Source: Streptomyces longwoodensis (lineage in GTDB: Bacteria; Actinomycetota; Actinomycetes; Streptomycetales; Streptomycetaceae). From it: DNA of 64,000 nucleotides. The notes beneath the pieces were generated by a model. The model was given only the letters and a program-made list of their open reading frames with translations, was not told where the DNA came from and did not search any database. The translations under genes were made by a program, and so were the position numbers. Positions 49,763 through 58,156 of this stretch are shown here, piece after piece (the stretch's first letter is position 1; the number at the start of each line of letters is the position of its first letter). Location of the stretch: the NCBI RefSeq assembly GCF_001514125.1, contig NZ_KQ948566.1:131442-195441 (forward strand), read 5' to 3'.

Positions 49763-50728
49763 TCAGGGCTTCAGTACGACCCTCCCGAACACTTCCCCCG
49801 CGTCCATCGCCCGATGCGCCAGTGCCGCCCGCTCCAGTGGGAGCACTTCGTGCACCACCGTGCGCAGCTCCCCCCGTGCGGCGTCGGTGAACTGGGCTGC
49901 TCGTACGGCCTGTCGGTCGTCGACGGGCACGGTGTCGGAGCTGAACGTGGTGAACGACAGCGACTTGCGGAAGGCGTCGATCATGCGCATGCCGAAGTCC
50001 GCCGGTGGCGGGCCGGCGACCACGCCGACGGCGACGTAGCGCCCGTTGGGACTCAGTCTGTCCAGGAAGAGGGGGAGGTCGGGGCCCGCCACGACGTCGA
50101 TCACGACGTCGAAGCCCTCCGGTGCGTCGGGGCCGGCCAACTGGCCGGAGCGGTCCAGGACATGGGTGGCACCCAAGTTCCGCAGGCGGGTGCCGCGTTC
50201 GGCCGAGGAGGTGGTCACCGCCACCGCGCCCGCGCCTCCCTTCGCCGCGAGCTGGACCGCCGTGTTCCCGATGCTGCCCGCCGCGCCCCGCACCAGCACC
50301 GTGTCGCCGGGCATGAACCGGGCCCGCTCCAGGGCGAAGTGCGCCACGACGCCCGAGCCGCCGAGGGTCACCGCGTCGATGCCGGTCAGGCCGTCGGGCA
50401 GGGCGAGGACGTCCTCGACCGCGGCGACGGCCAGCTCGGCGTACCCGCCGGACAGGCCGGTGAACGCCCACACCTCTCGCCCGATCCACGCGGCGTCCAC
50501 GCCCTCGCCGACCCCGGTGACCCGTCCGGCGACCTCGCTGCCGAGGACGTGGCCCTCGCGGAAGCCGTAGGCGGCGAGCGTTCCCCGGCGGATCACGGCG
50601 TCCACGCCGCCCGCCCCGATCGCCTCCGTGGCGATCTGCACCTGTCCGGGGCCGGGCGGGGGCTCGGGAGCCTCCACGACCTCCAGGCCGTCGGGGTCTC
50701 CGAACGTCCTGATCACAACGGCTTTCAT
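49763..50728 (-). CDS. NADP-dependent quinone oxidoreductase (MDR family)
   Basis: I start at ATG 50728 (321 residues), with GGGAG upstream. It has the zinc-free quinone reductase layout: MKAVVIRTFGDPDGLEVVE, GSEVAGRVTGVGEGVD, and the nucleotide-binding DTVLVRGAAGSIGNTAVQLA. It is distantly related to the gene at 1213. It is divergent from the TetR gene at 50893, whose palindromic operator lies between them. Confidence 0.88.
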   Translation of the reverse strand: MKAVVIRTFGDPDGLEVVEAPEPPPGPGQVQIATEAIGAGGVDAVIRRGTLAAYGFREGHVLGSEVAGRVTGVGEGVDAAWIGREVWAFTGLSGGYAELAVAAVEDVLALPDGLTGIDAVTLGGSGVVAHFALERARFMPGDTVLVRGAAGSIGNTAVQLAAKGGAGAVAVTTSSAERGTRLRNLGATHVLDRSGQLAGPDAPEGFDVVIDVVAGPDLPLFLDRLSPNGRYVAVGVVAGPPPADFGMRMIDAFRKSLSFTTFSSDTVPVDDRQAVRAAQFTDAARGELRTVVHEVLPLERAALAHRAMDAGEVFGRVVLKP

Positions 50729-50854
50729 CTCTGCTCCCGGGGTCGGCGGGTGGACGGGGTGCGGCTTCGGCGGGTCCGGACGGTGAGCGGTCCCCGCGGT
50801 CGGCGTACCGTGGGGACCTGCCTGGACGGGGTCGCGGCGCCGTCCTCGGAACGT

Positions 50855-50874
50855 AACGGACGCTCCCGTCCGTT
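50855..50874. promoter_or_regulatory. TetR-type operator: AACGGACG-N4-CGTCCGTT
   Basis: The two 8-bp arms (50855-50862 and 50867-50874) are perfect inverted repeats separated by CTCC. The site is 19 bp upstream of the TetR start and about 127 bp upstream of the divergent oxidoreductase start. Size and symmetry fit a TetR dimer site; binding is inferred. Confidence 0.65.
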
Positions 50875-50892
50875 TGGCTGAAGTGAGAAACG

Positions 50893-51576
50893 ATGACCAG
50901 CCACGTGCCTCACCCGGTCCGCACCGCCCGCACTCCCCGCGCTCCCCGCGCTCCCCGCTCCGACGCGTGCGACAACCGCGCCCGCATCCTCGACGCCGCC
51001 CGCGCGGTGTTCGGTGAGCAGGGCCTCGGTGCCCCCATGCGCGAGGTCGCCCGGCACGCGGAGGTGGGCCCCGCCACGTTGTACCGGCACTTCCCGACCA
51101 AGCAGGCACTGCTCGCGGAGACCTTCGCCGAGCAGCGGCGCGCCTGCCACGGCGCCGTACGGGACGCCCTCGCCGACGAGGACCCGTGGGACGGGTTCCG
51201 GAGTCTGATCGAGCGGATCTGTGAACTGCACGCCCACAGCCGGGGGTTCGCCGACGCCTTCATGACGGCCTTCCCCGAGGCCATGGACTTCGCCGCCGAC
51301 CGGGAGCGGACCCTGCTCGCGGTCCGTGAGCTCGCCCGGCGGGCCCAGGAGACCGGTCGGCTACGGCCCGGCTTCGTCGTCGACGACCTGATCCTCATGC
51401 TGATGGCCCACCGAGGGCTCCAGGACGCACCGCGCGCCGCCCGCGTGCAGGCGTCCCGCCGCTTCGCGGCCTACGTGATCGAGGCGTTCGGCGCCACTGA
51501 GGGGGAGGCAGAGGCCCGTACGCCCCTGCCGCCCGCGCCGCGCCTCCGGCTCTCCCAGCCGCCCAGCAGTCCGTGA
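50893..51576 (+). CDS. TetR-family transcriptional regulator
   Basis: This 227-residue protein has an Arg/Pro-rich head. The TetR helix-turn-helix (RILDAARAVFGEQGLGAPM, then VGPATLYRHFPTKQALLAE) lies at about residues 34-80. The helical ligand domain is of the SbtR-like type (DPWDGFRSLIERICELHAHS). It probably represses itself and the divergent oxidoreductase through the palindrome at 50855-50874. The inducer is unknown. Confidence 0.9.
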   Translation: MTSHVPHPVRTARTPRAPRAPRSDACDNRARILDAARAVFGEQGLGAPMREVARHAEVGPATLYRHFPTKQALLAETFAEQRRACHGAVRDALADEDPWDGFRSLIERICELHAHSRGFADAFMTAFPEAMDFAADRERTLLAVRELARRAQETGRLRPGFVVDDLILMLMAHRGLQDAPRAARVQASRRFAAYVIEAFGATEGEAEARTPLPPAPRLRLSQPPSSP

Positions 51577-51636
51577 CGCCACCTCCGCGCCGGCCGGGTT
51601 CCCGCCCGGCCGACGTCTGCCTCGCCCGGGTAGCCC

Positions 51637-52419
51637 TCAGGCTCCCGCGCCCCCGTCCACCGGCAGGATCGCACCGGTCACCATCGACGCGCGGTCGCTG
51701 AGCAGCCACGCCGCCGCCTCGGCCACCTCGCGGGGCTCGGCCATGCGGCCGAGCGGGGTGGCCGCCGTGTTGCGCTCGATGATGCCCGGGGACGCCGCCT
51801 CCCACTCGTCGATCATCGCCGTGGCCGTCCCGCCGGGCGTGATGCCGTTCACCCGGATCCCGTCGTGGGCCCAGGTCACGGCGGCGGTCTCGGTGAGGCT
51901 GTTCAGCGCGCGCTTCATCGCGCCGTAGGCGGGCAGCGCGGGGTTCGCGCGGCGGCTGCCGATGCTGGAGGTGTTGACGATCGCGCCGCCGCCGTCGCGT
52001 CGCATGAGGTCGGCCTCGGCGGTCATGGCGGTCCAGTGCGAGCGGAAGTTCACGGCGAACTGGGTGTCGATGTCCTCGTCGCTCGTGGTGTCGAGCGGGC
52101 CGGGCTGCTGGATGGCAGCACCGTTGTTGAAGGCACCGTCGAGCCGCCCGTGCAGCTCCCCGGCCCGGTCGACGGCCGCGCGGATGCCGGCCCGGTCGGC
52201 CAGGTCGAGGGTGACGGCGTCGGCGGTGCCGCCGTCGGCGCGGATCTCGCCGACGAGCCGGTCGAGGGCCTCCGCGCTGCGGGCGGCGAGGACGACGGCC
52301 GCGCCCTCGGCGGCGAAGAGCCGGGCCGCGGCCTCCCCGATGCCGCGGCTGGCGCCGGTGATGAAGACGACCTTGCCGGTCAGCAGGCCGATGGGGGCGA
52401 TGTCGGTGGTGTGCGTCAT
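51637..52419 (-). CDS. Short-chain dehydrogenase/reductase (SDR)
   Basis: This 260-residue protein is a classical SDR. The cofactor motif TGASRGIG is near residue 22, FNNGA stands in place of the usual NNAG, the catalytic Ser is in IVNTSSIGS and YxxxK is in PAYGAMKRALN. The C-terminus GAILPVDGGAGA is typical. It is likely a NAD(P)-dependent oxidoreductase for an alcohol or ketone, substrate unknown. It is divergent from the XRE regulator at 52506. Confidence 0.9.
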   Translation of the reverse strand: MTHTTDIAPIGLLTGKVVFITGASRGIGEAAARLFAAEGAAVVLAARSAEALDRLVGEIRADGGTADAVTLDLADRAGIRAAVDRAGELHGRLDGAFNNGAAIQQPGPLDTTSDEDIDTQFAVNFRSHWTAMTAEADLMRRDGGGAIVNTSSIGSRRANPALPAYGAMKRALNSLTETAAVTWAHDGIRVNGITPGGTATAMIDEWEAASPGIIERNTAATPLGRMAEPREVAEAAAWLLSDRASMVTGAILPVDGGAGA

Positions 52420-52505
52420 GGCGCCAGTGTGGGATCGGCCGCCGGGCCGGATGGAGGCACAGGCTGTACCAGGATCCGCGGCCGGGCCGCGGGCAGACTG
52501 GGGGT

Positions 52506-53360
52506 ATGGACAAGCAGGAGCTGGGAGCCTTCCTCCGCAGTCGGCGTGAGCGGCTGCGGCCGGAGGACGTGGGTCTGCCCTCCGGACCGCGCCGGCGCAC
52601 GCCGGGACTGCGCCGCGAGGAGGCGGCGGTGCTCGCGCACATCTCCACGGAGTACTACGTCCGGCTGGAGCAGGGCAGGGCGCCCAGGCCGTCGGGTGAG
52701 GTGCTCGCCGGGATCGCGGGCGCGCTGCGGCTCACCGACGCCGAGACCGACCACCTCCACGTCCTCGCCGGGACCGCGCCCACCCGGGCCCGTCTGCACC
52801 GGCGCGACGTCCGCCCGAGCATCCTCGCGCTGCTCGAACGACTGCCGAGGACGGCCGCCTTCGTGACGTCCGCCGTGTTCGAAGTGCTCGCCTGGAACGA
52901 CCTGGCCGCCGCGCTCATGGAGGACTTCGCGCCCCTCACGCCGGCGGACCGCAACCTCGCCCGCCGGGTCTTCCTCGGACCGCGGACCGACGAGGCTCCG
53001 CTCTACGGCATCTCCGACGCAGCCGAGTTCCGCCACCACGCCGTCAGGCAACTGCGCACCACCCTGGCCCGCTACCCGACGGACCCCGACGTGACCGGCC
53101 TCGTCGACGAACTGCGCGACGGCAGCCGGGAGTTCGCCCGACTGTGGGAGCGGCACGACGTGCACGCCGCACCGATGCTCACGAAGACCTTCCGCCATCC
53201 GGCCGTCGGGGAGATCACGGTGGACTGCGACACGCTCGCCCTCACCGAACGCGACCAGCACCTCGTGCTCTACAGCGCCCCACCCGGGTCCCCCAGCGCC
53301 GAGGCCTTGGCCCTGCTGGACGTGCTGGGCACGGAGGCCGGCCACTACCGGCAGCGCTGA
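52506..53360 (+). CDS. XRE-family regulator with MmyB-like ligand domain
   Basis: This 284-residue protein starts ELGAFLRSRRERLRPEDVGL. Its helix-turn-helix (RREEAAVLAHISTEYYVRLE, residues 38-60) is followed by the MmyB-like domain (FVTSAVFEVLAWNDLAAALM, then a C-terminal HPAVGEITVDCDTLAL). Such regulators usually act on an adjacent reductase gene; the SDR next door, 86 bp away on the other strand, fits. Confidence 0.9.
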   Translation: MDKQELGAFLRSRRERLRPEDVGLPSGPRRRTPGLRREEAAVLAHISTEYYVRLEQGRAPRPSGEVLAGIAGALRLTDAETDHLHVLAGTAPTRARLHRRDVRPSILALLERLPRTAAFVTSAVFEVLAWNDLAAALMEDFAPLTPADRNLARRVFLGPRTDEAPLYGISDAAEFRHHAVRQLRTTLARYPTDPDVTGLVDELRDGSREFARLWERHDVHAAPMLTKTFRHPAVGEITVDCDTLALTERDQHLVLYSAPPGSPSAEALALLDVLGTEAGHYRQR

Positions 53361-53437
53361 GGGTCCCGTCACCGACTCCGCCCGCCCTGAGTGATATTCG
53401 GTGGACACCTGACACGTCGGCGTCGAGCGTTGGTGCC

Positions 53438-54244
53438 ATGAATGACGTGAACGACGCGGACGGCGTGACTGAGTTTGAGGCCGCGGAGGGCGCGGAGGGC
53501 GCGCACGCGAACGACATCTGGGACGCCGACACCGCCCAGCGCTACGACACACCCGGCTCCGGCATGTTCGCGCCCGAGGTGCTGGGTCCGGCGGTGGAGC
53601 GACTCGCCCAGCTCGCCGAGGGCGGAGCGGCGCTGGAGTTCGCCGTCGGGACCGGCCGGGTGGCGGTCCCCCTGGCCGAGCGCGGAGTGCCCGTCACCGG
53701 GATCGAGTTGTCCCGGCCGATGGTGGAGCGACTGCGCACCAAGGCGGACGAGGCGACGATCCCGGTCGTCATCGGCGACATGGCCACCGCCACCGCCCCC
53801 GGCACGTACAGCCTGGTTTACCTCGTCTACAACACCATCTCGAACCTGCTCAGCCAGTCCGCCCAGGTCGACTGCTTCCGCAACGCGGCCCGGCACCTCG
53901 GGCCCGGGGGCCGGTTCGTGATCGAGCTCTGGGTGCCGGAGCTGCGCAAGCTGCCGCCGGGGCAGGCCGCCACCGTCTGGGCGTGCGAGCCCGGGTACGT
54001 CGGCCTGGACACCTACGACGTCCTGAACCAGCTCGTCGTGTCCCACCACTTCCGCTTCGACGGGACGAGGAACGCGGAGCTGGGGCGCAGCCCCCACCGC
54101 TACATCTGGCCCGCGGAACTGGACCTGATGGCCCGGCTCGCCGGTTTCGAGCTGGAGGCCAGGCACGCGGACTGGTCCGGATCGGAGTTCACCGCCGACT
54201 CCCGCTCCCACGTCTCGGTCTACCGACTCCCCCACGCCGGCTGA
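53438..54244 (+). CDS. SAM-dependent class I methyltransferase
   Basis: I start at ATG 53438 (268 residues). After an acidic head, the SAM-binding motif I reads ALEFAVGTGRVAVPLAERG, motif II is near PVTGIELSRPMVERL and the acidic loop is VVIGDMATATAPG. HLGPGGRFVIELWVPEL is the post-motif III strand. It is a small-molecule methyltransferase of unknown substrate. No tight ribosome site is visible. The gene is alone in its direction after the XRE regulator. Confidence 0.85.
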   Translation: MNDVNDADGVTEFEAAEGAEGAHANDIWDADTAQRYDTPGSGMFAPEVLGPAVERLAQLAEGGAALEFAVGTGRVAVPLAERGVPVTGIELSRPMVERLRTKADEATIPVVIGDMATATAPGTYSLVYLVYNTISNLLSQSAQVDCFRNAARHLGPGGRFVIELWVPELRKLPPGQAATVWACEPGYVGLDTYDVLNQLVVSHHFRFDGTRNAELGRSPHRYIWPAELDLMARLAGFELEARHADWSGSEFTADSRSHVSVYRLPHAG

Positions 54245-54287
54245 CCGGACGCGCGCCGCTCCGCGCCGATCACCCAGGTGACCGAAC

Positions 54288-54315
54288 CGATCACCGATCA
54301 CCGATCACCGATCAC
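54288..54315. repeat. Tandem 7-bp repeat (CGATCAC x4)
   Basis: Four perfect head-to-tail copies of CGATCAC lie between the methyltransferase stop and the ATPase gene. A partial GATCACC copy upstream (54268-54274) and GACCGATC downstream suggest local expansion by slippage. Confidence 0.8.
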
Positions 54316-54372
54316 CGGCGTGACCGATCCCCGCCCCTGAGGGGGCCCGCCTCCTCACGGAAGAGTGACGTC

Positions 54373-54882
54373 ATGCCTGTCGGGTCCGCGGCCGGGTACA
54401 CGCAGCGCGTGCAAGCGTTCCTCGGTGGACCAAGGAGAGGGAGACGGACCGTGGCGGTGAAGGCAAAGGGTTGGGCGCACTCGTTCCCCATGTCCCAAGG
54501 GGTGCGCGCCGGGCGGGAGTGGACGCGCGGGCGGCTGGAGACCCTGCCGTGGACGGCCGCCGAACCGGACACGGTGGACGCCATCGTGCTGGCGGTGTCC
54601 GAGCTGATCACGAACGCGCACGTCCACGCCCACAGCGACGCCCAGCTGGTCCTCACCTGGGACGGCGACTGTCTCCAGGTCAGCGTCCACGACGAGGACC
54701 CGTCGCTGCCGCGGCCGCGCGATCCGGAGCCGGGCGCGGTCTCCGGACGCGGCGTGGCCATCGTGCGCGAACTCGCCGACGAGTGGGGAACGAAGTGCCA
54801 GCGGCACGGCAAGACGGTGACGGCGTGCTTCCGTCCCGCCGACCCCGCTGCCACCGCCCAGGCGCAGGCAAGCGGCAGTTGA
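54373..54882 (+). CDS. HATPase_c_2 regulatory ATPase (RsbW-like)
   Basis: From ATG 54373 the product has 169 residues. A GTG at 54451 with GGGAGA upstream would give 143 residues and is an equal candidate. The Bergerat-fold motifs are SELITNAHVHAHSDAQLVL (N box), VHDEDPSLPRP (G1) and SGRGVAIVRELADEWGTKC (G2). It is a soluble anti-sigma-type serine kinase; a partner STAS protein is not adjacent. Confidence 0.85.
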   Translation: MPVGSAAGYTQRVQAFLGGPRRGRRTVAVKAKGWAHSFPMSQGVRAGREWTRGRLETLPWTAAEPDTVDAIVLAVSELITNAHVHAHSDAQLVLTWDGDCLQVSVHDEDPSLPRPRDPEPGAVSGRGVAIVRELADEWGTKCQRHGKTVTACFRPADPAATAQAQASGS

Positions 54883-54888
54883 GCGTTC

Positions 54889-54962
54889 GACGCACCGGTG
54901 AAGACGGCACTGGTGGAGACCGCACCGGTAGAGACCGCACCGGTGATGTCCGTATCGGCGAC
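54889..54962. repeat. Degenerate 15-bp minisatellite (about five copies)
   Basis: Units begin at 54889, 54903, 54918, 54933 and 54948 and vary around GACCGCACCGGTAGA (the first is 14 bp). Copies three and four are nearly identical. The array fills most of the space before the small membrane-protein gene at 54986, so it may affect its leader. Confidence 0.7.
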
Positions 54963-54985
54963 GTTCCCTGGGGAGGACAGGCGTC

Positions 54986-55348
54986 ATGCTTCTGGCACGA
55001 GGATCGGGTGACGACCCCGACCGCTGGCTCTGGATCCTGGCCGCCGTCGCGCTGTACGCGGTGATCACCTATGGGCTGACGTACCGCGCCCGGGTGCGCC
55101 GTGGCTCCGCCCACCCGGCCCGTGACGCCGTGCGCGACCTCAAGGACCGCGAGGACCCCCAGTCGCCCCGGCAGCGGTACGTCAGCCGTCTGATCATGCT
55201 GGGCGGAGCGCTGGTCGTCGGTCTGAGCATTGCCCTGACCAGCGGGCCCCTGCGGATCGTCGTGGCCGGTCTCACGGGCGCCGCGACGGTCATCGGGTGG
55301 GCCTACTACGACTTCCGCACGTCGAGGCGCACGCCTGCGCCGCAGTAG
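54986..55348 (+). CDS. Small membrane protein of unknown function
   Basis: This 120-residue protein has GGGGAGGAC upstream of ATG 54986. Three hydrophobic segments are visible: LWILAAVALYAVITYGLTY, LIMLGGALVVGLSIALTSG and IVVAGLTGAATVIGWAYYDF. A charged loop of about 30 residues lies between the first two. No family is recognised. It follows the ATPase gene and the 15-bp repeat array. Confidence 0.7.
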   Translation: MLLARGSGDDPDRWLWILAAVALYAVITYGLTYRARVRRGSAHPARDAVRDLKDREDPQSPRQRYVSRLIMLGGALVVGLSIALTSGPLRIVVAGLTGAATVIGWAYYDFRTSRRTPAPQ

Positions 55349-55442
55349 TCCGGGCCGCCAGTGGTCCCCGGGGACCACTCATCAGCCGGCTCCCGCTCCC
55401 CCATCCACTCCCGCTTCCCACCCCTGCGGCGACCCCTCGCGC

Positions 55443-56315
55443 TTAGCTGCTGATCTTGTCCAGCTCGGCCAACGCGTCCTCGGGGAGCACCAGTCCCGCC
55501 CCCGCGACGTTCTCGCGCAGGTGCGCCACCGACGAAGTGCCAGGGATGAGCAGGATGTTGGGCGAGCGCTGGAGGAGCCAGGCCAGGGCGACCGACATCG
55601 GCGTCGTGTCGAGCCGGTCGGCCACGGCGGACAGGGCCGTGGACTGCAGGGGGCTGAAACCGCCGAGCGGGAAGAACGGCACGTAGGCGATGTCGTGCGC
55701 GGCGAGGTCGTCGATCAGGTCGTCGTCCTGGCGGTGGGCCAGGTTGTACAGGTTCTGCACGCAGACGATCGGTGCGATGCTCCGCGCCTCGTCGACCTGG
55801 TCCGCGGTCGCGTTGCTCACCCCGAGGTGCCGGATCAGGCCCCGCTCCTGGAGTGCGACGAGGGCCTCGAAGGGCTCGGCGAGGGAGCCGGGCAGGGGAC
55901 CCAGGGCGTTGCCGAGCCGGAGGTTGACCACGTCGAGGGCGTCGAGGCCGAGGTCCTCCAGGTTCTCCTCGACGGCGCGGCACAGGTCGTCGGGCCGCCG
56001 GGCCGGGGGCCAGCCGCCCTGCTCGTCGCGGACGGCGCCGACCTTGGTCACGATGTGCAGGGCGTCGGGGTACGGGTGGAGTGCTTCACGGATCAGCCGG
56101 TTGGTGACGCGGGGTCCGTAGGCGCCGGCGGTGTCGATGTGGGTGATCCCTTGTTGGACGGCCTCACGCAGGACGGCGAGCGCGCCGTCGTGGTCGGCGG
56201 GCGGCCCCATGATCCCGGGGCCGGCGAGCTGCATGGCGCCGTAGCCGAAACGGCTGACGGTGAGGTCGCCGAGGGTCCAGGTGCCGCCGGGCAGTGCGGT
56301 GGAGGGCGTGTTCAT
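55443..56315 (-). CDS. Aldo/keto reductase
   Basis: I start at ATG 56315 (290 residues). The (beta/alpha)8 aldo-keto fold is supported by ITHIDTAGAYGPRVTNRLIR (catalytic Asp and Tyr), VTKVGAVRDEQGGW (Lys) and the NADPH-binding C-terminal IPGTSSVAHLRENV. It reduces a carbonyl with NADPH, substrate unknown. The LysR regulator starts on the other strand 315 bp away and probably controls it. Confidence 0.9.
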   Translation of the reverse strand: MNTPSTALPGGTWTLGDLTVSRFGYGAMQLAGPGIMGPPADHDGALAVLREAVQQGITHIDTAGAYGPRVTNRLIREALHPYPDALHIVTKVGAVRDEQGGWPPARRPDDLCRAVEENLEDLGLDALDVVNLRLGNALGPLPGSLAEPFEALVALQERGLIRHLGVSNATADQVDEARSIAPIVCVQNLYNLAHRQDDDLIDDLAAHDIAYVPFFPLGGFSPLQSTALSAVADRLDTTPMSVALAWLLQRSPNILLIPGTSSVAHLRENVAGAGLVLPEDALAELDKISS

Positions 56316-56588
56316 GGTGGTGTCTGCGTCCTTCTGTGGTCGAGGCGTGCTGGAGAGCCGCCTGACGGGTGGGCCGGACGGGTCGGGTGTCGAGCGGTGC
56401 CGGGTGCTCACCGTGCTCACCGTGCTCATCTGAGGCGCCCGCGCGGAGGCCACGCTCGCGTGCCGCAGCGCGGTGACCGGTGCGCTGTGACCAGTGCCCT
56501 GTGACCGGCACTGGCGGCGGCGCCCGCCCCGTCCCTGCCGTCGATCCTCACCCGCGGGTGCCGGGCGCATCCAATACCGGCCCGGTGG

Positions 56589-56615
56589 CCTGTGATACCC
56601 GGGAGGTATCACAGG
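56589..56615. promoter_or_regulatory. LysR-type operator: CCTGTGATACC-N5-GGTATCACAGG
   Basis: The 11-bp arms are perfectly inverted. The centre contains ATAC-N7-GTAT, the T-N11-A form typical of LysR sites. It ends 14 bp before the LysR GTG and overlies its -35 region; a -10-like TACGCT follows at 56618-56623. Autoregulation is inferred. Confidence 0.75.
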
Positions 56616-56629
56616 CGTACGCTGGGGCC

Positions 56630-57493
56630 GTGGACGCCCTGGAGACCCGCGAGCTGAGGTACTTCGTCGCCGTCGCCGAGGAGCTGCACTTCGGCCGCGC
56701 CGCAGCGCGCCTCGGAATGGCCCAGCCGCCGCTGTCGCGGGCGATCCAGCAGCTCGAACGGCGTCTCGGCGTGCGCCTGCTGGAGCGGGACCGGCGCGGG
56801 GTCACCCTGACCGGCGCCGGGGAGATGCTGCTGCACGAGGGCCGCGCGGCGCTCGACGCGGCCACCGCCGCCGTCCGCCGCACTCGCCGGGCCGGCGGCG
56901 CGGACGGCACCGGGAGTTCCCGCAACCGCCTGGTGCTCGCGGTGAAGGCCGGCTCGTCGCACGAGCTGCTGCACAAGCTCCTGGACGCCTACGCCGCCGA
57001 GCCCGGCGCCGCCGAGGTCGAAGTGCTGCCGAGCGGCACCTGCGAGCAGGGGGAGATGCTGCGCGACGGCCGCGCGGACGTGGCGCTCATGCACAAGCCG
57101 TTCAACTCCCTCGTCGGGTTCGACAGCGAGGAGCTGATGACCGAGGGGCAGGTCGCGATCCTGCCGGCCGGACACCCCCTCGCCGCACGCGGGTCGCTGA
57201 CCGTGGCCGAGGTCACCGACCTCCCCGACCTCCCGCTCGCCCGGTGGGCCCGGGACGGCGCGTACCCGCCCGGGCCCGGCCCGGAGATCCGCGACCAGAC
57301 GCAGCTGGCCCAGCTGATCGCCCTCGGCCGCACCGTGGCCGTCTTCCCCGAGTCCGCCCGCGCCTGGCTGTGGGCCGAGCACACCGCCGTCCCGCTGACC
57401 GACGCGCCGCCCGTGGTCACCCACATCGCCTGGCCGGCGCACAGCCGTTCCCTCGCCCTGGCGGCCCTGATCCGCACGGCCACGCGCCTGTAG
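56630..57493 (+). CDS. LysR-family transcriptional regulator
   Basis: I start at GTG 56630 (287 residues), six bases after a TACGCT -10 element, so the mRNA is probably leaderless. The winged helix reads RELRYFVAVAEELHFGRAAA, then RLGMAQPPLSRAIQQLERR. The effector domain follows (LVLAVKAGSSHELLHKLLDA, and FDSEELMTEGQVAILPAGHP). It is divergent from the aldo/keto reductase, its probable target along with its own gene. Confidence 0.92.
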   Translation: MDALETRELRYFVAVAEELHFGRAAARLGMAQPPLSRAIQQLERRLGVRLLERDRRGVTLTGAGEMLLHEGRAALDAATAAVRRTRRAGGADGTGSSRNRLVLAVKAGSSHELLHKLLDAYAAEPGAAEVEVLPSGTCEQGEMLRDGRADVALMHKPFNSLVGFDSEELMTEGQVAILPAGHPLAARGSLTVAEVTDLPDLPLARWARDGAYPPGPGPEIRDQTQLAQLIALGRTVAVFPESARAWLWAEHTAVPLTDAPPVVTHIAWPAHSRSLALAALIRTATRL

Positions 57494-57535
57494 TCGACCT
57501 CGCGCGCCCAGTGAGCGCGGAGCCGGCCGGACGGG

Positions 57536-58036
57536 CTACTCCCCGTCCGCCCGGCCGGGGTGCTGCGGCCGGTGATGGTCCGTCAGAATGCCTAGTAGAT
57601 CGGTGAGTTGCTCTTGCTGCTCCGGCGTGAGCGGGGCCAGGAGTTCCCGCTGGGCGTCGGTGATGAGCGTGTCGAGGCGTTCCAGGCGGCGCCGGCCGGC
57701 GGAGGTCAGGGTGATGACGTTGCGGCGACGGTCGGCCGGGTCGGGGTCGCGGCGGATGCAGCCGGCGTCGGACAGCTGGTTGAGCACCGCGACCATGTCG
57801 CTGCGGTAGATGCCGGTACGGCGGCTCAGCTCCGCCTGGCTGGCGGCGCCGGCCTCGTCGAGCGCGACCAGGACGGCGAAGTGCCACTTGTGCGCGCCCT
57901 CGGCGGCCAGCCGGTCCCCGACGAGCCGGTCGGCGACAGCGGCGACCCCGGCGAGCAGGCGACTGGGGATGACGCGCAGCCGGGCCGGGGTGGCTTCGGG
58001 AGTCCGTGCCGGGATGGCTCCGGGGGTCGAGCTCAT
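57536..58036 (-). CDS. MarR-family transcriptional regulator
   Basis: This 166-residue protein has the MarR winged helix: ASQAELSRRTGIYRSDMVAV followed by the wing DPDPADRRRNVITLTSAGRR. It is divergent from the epoxide-hydrolase-like gene. Two inverted repeats in the intervening 120 bp are likely operators. The inducer is unknown. Confidence 0.9.
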   Translation of the reverse strand: MSSTPGAIPARTPEATPARLRVIPSRLLAGVAAVADRLVGDRLAAEGAHKWHFAVLVALDEAGAASQAELSRRTGIYRSDMVAVLNQLSDAGCIRRDPDPADRRRNVITLTSAGRRRLERLDTLITDAQRELLAPLTPEQQEQLTDLLGILTDHHRPQHPGRADGE

Positions 58037-58069
58037 GGGTGGGTCCTCCGCCTCAGAACGGCTCTTGTG

Positions 58070-58110
58070 TTAGTGCCACTAACAGTCTACCTTCGTTAGT
58101 GCGACGAACG
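58070..58110. promoter_or_regulatory. Two MarR-type operators in a divergent promoter
   Basis: Site 1 is TTAGTGCCACTAA (58070-58082), a perfect 5-bp inverted repeat around GCC. Site 2 is CGTTAGTGCGACGAACG (58094-58110), with one mismatched pair. Their centres are 26 bp apart, between the MarR gene and the hydrolase gene. Confidence 0.65.
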
Positions 58111-58156
58111 TTAGCCACACCAACGTTCCTGTCATCGACACGTCTGGAGCGCACCC

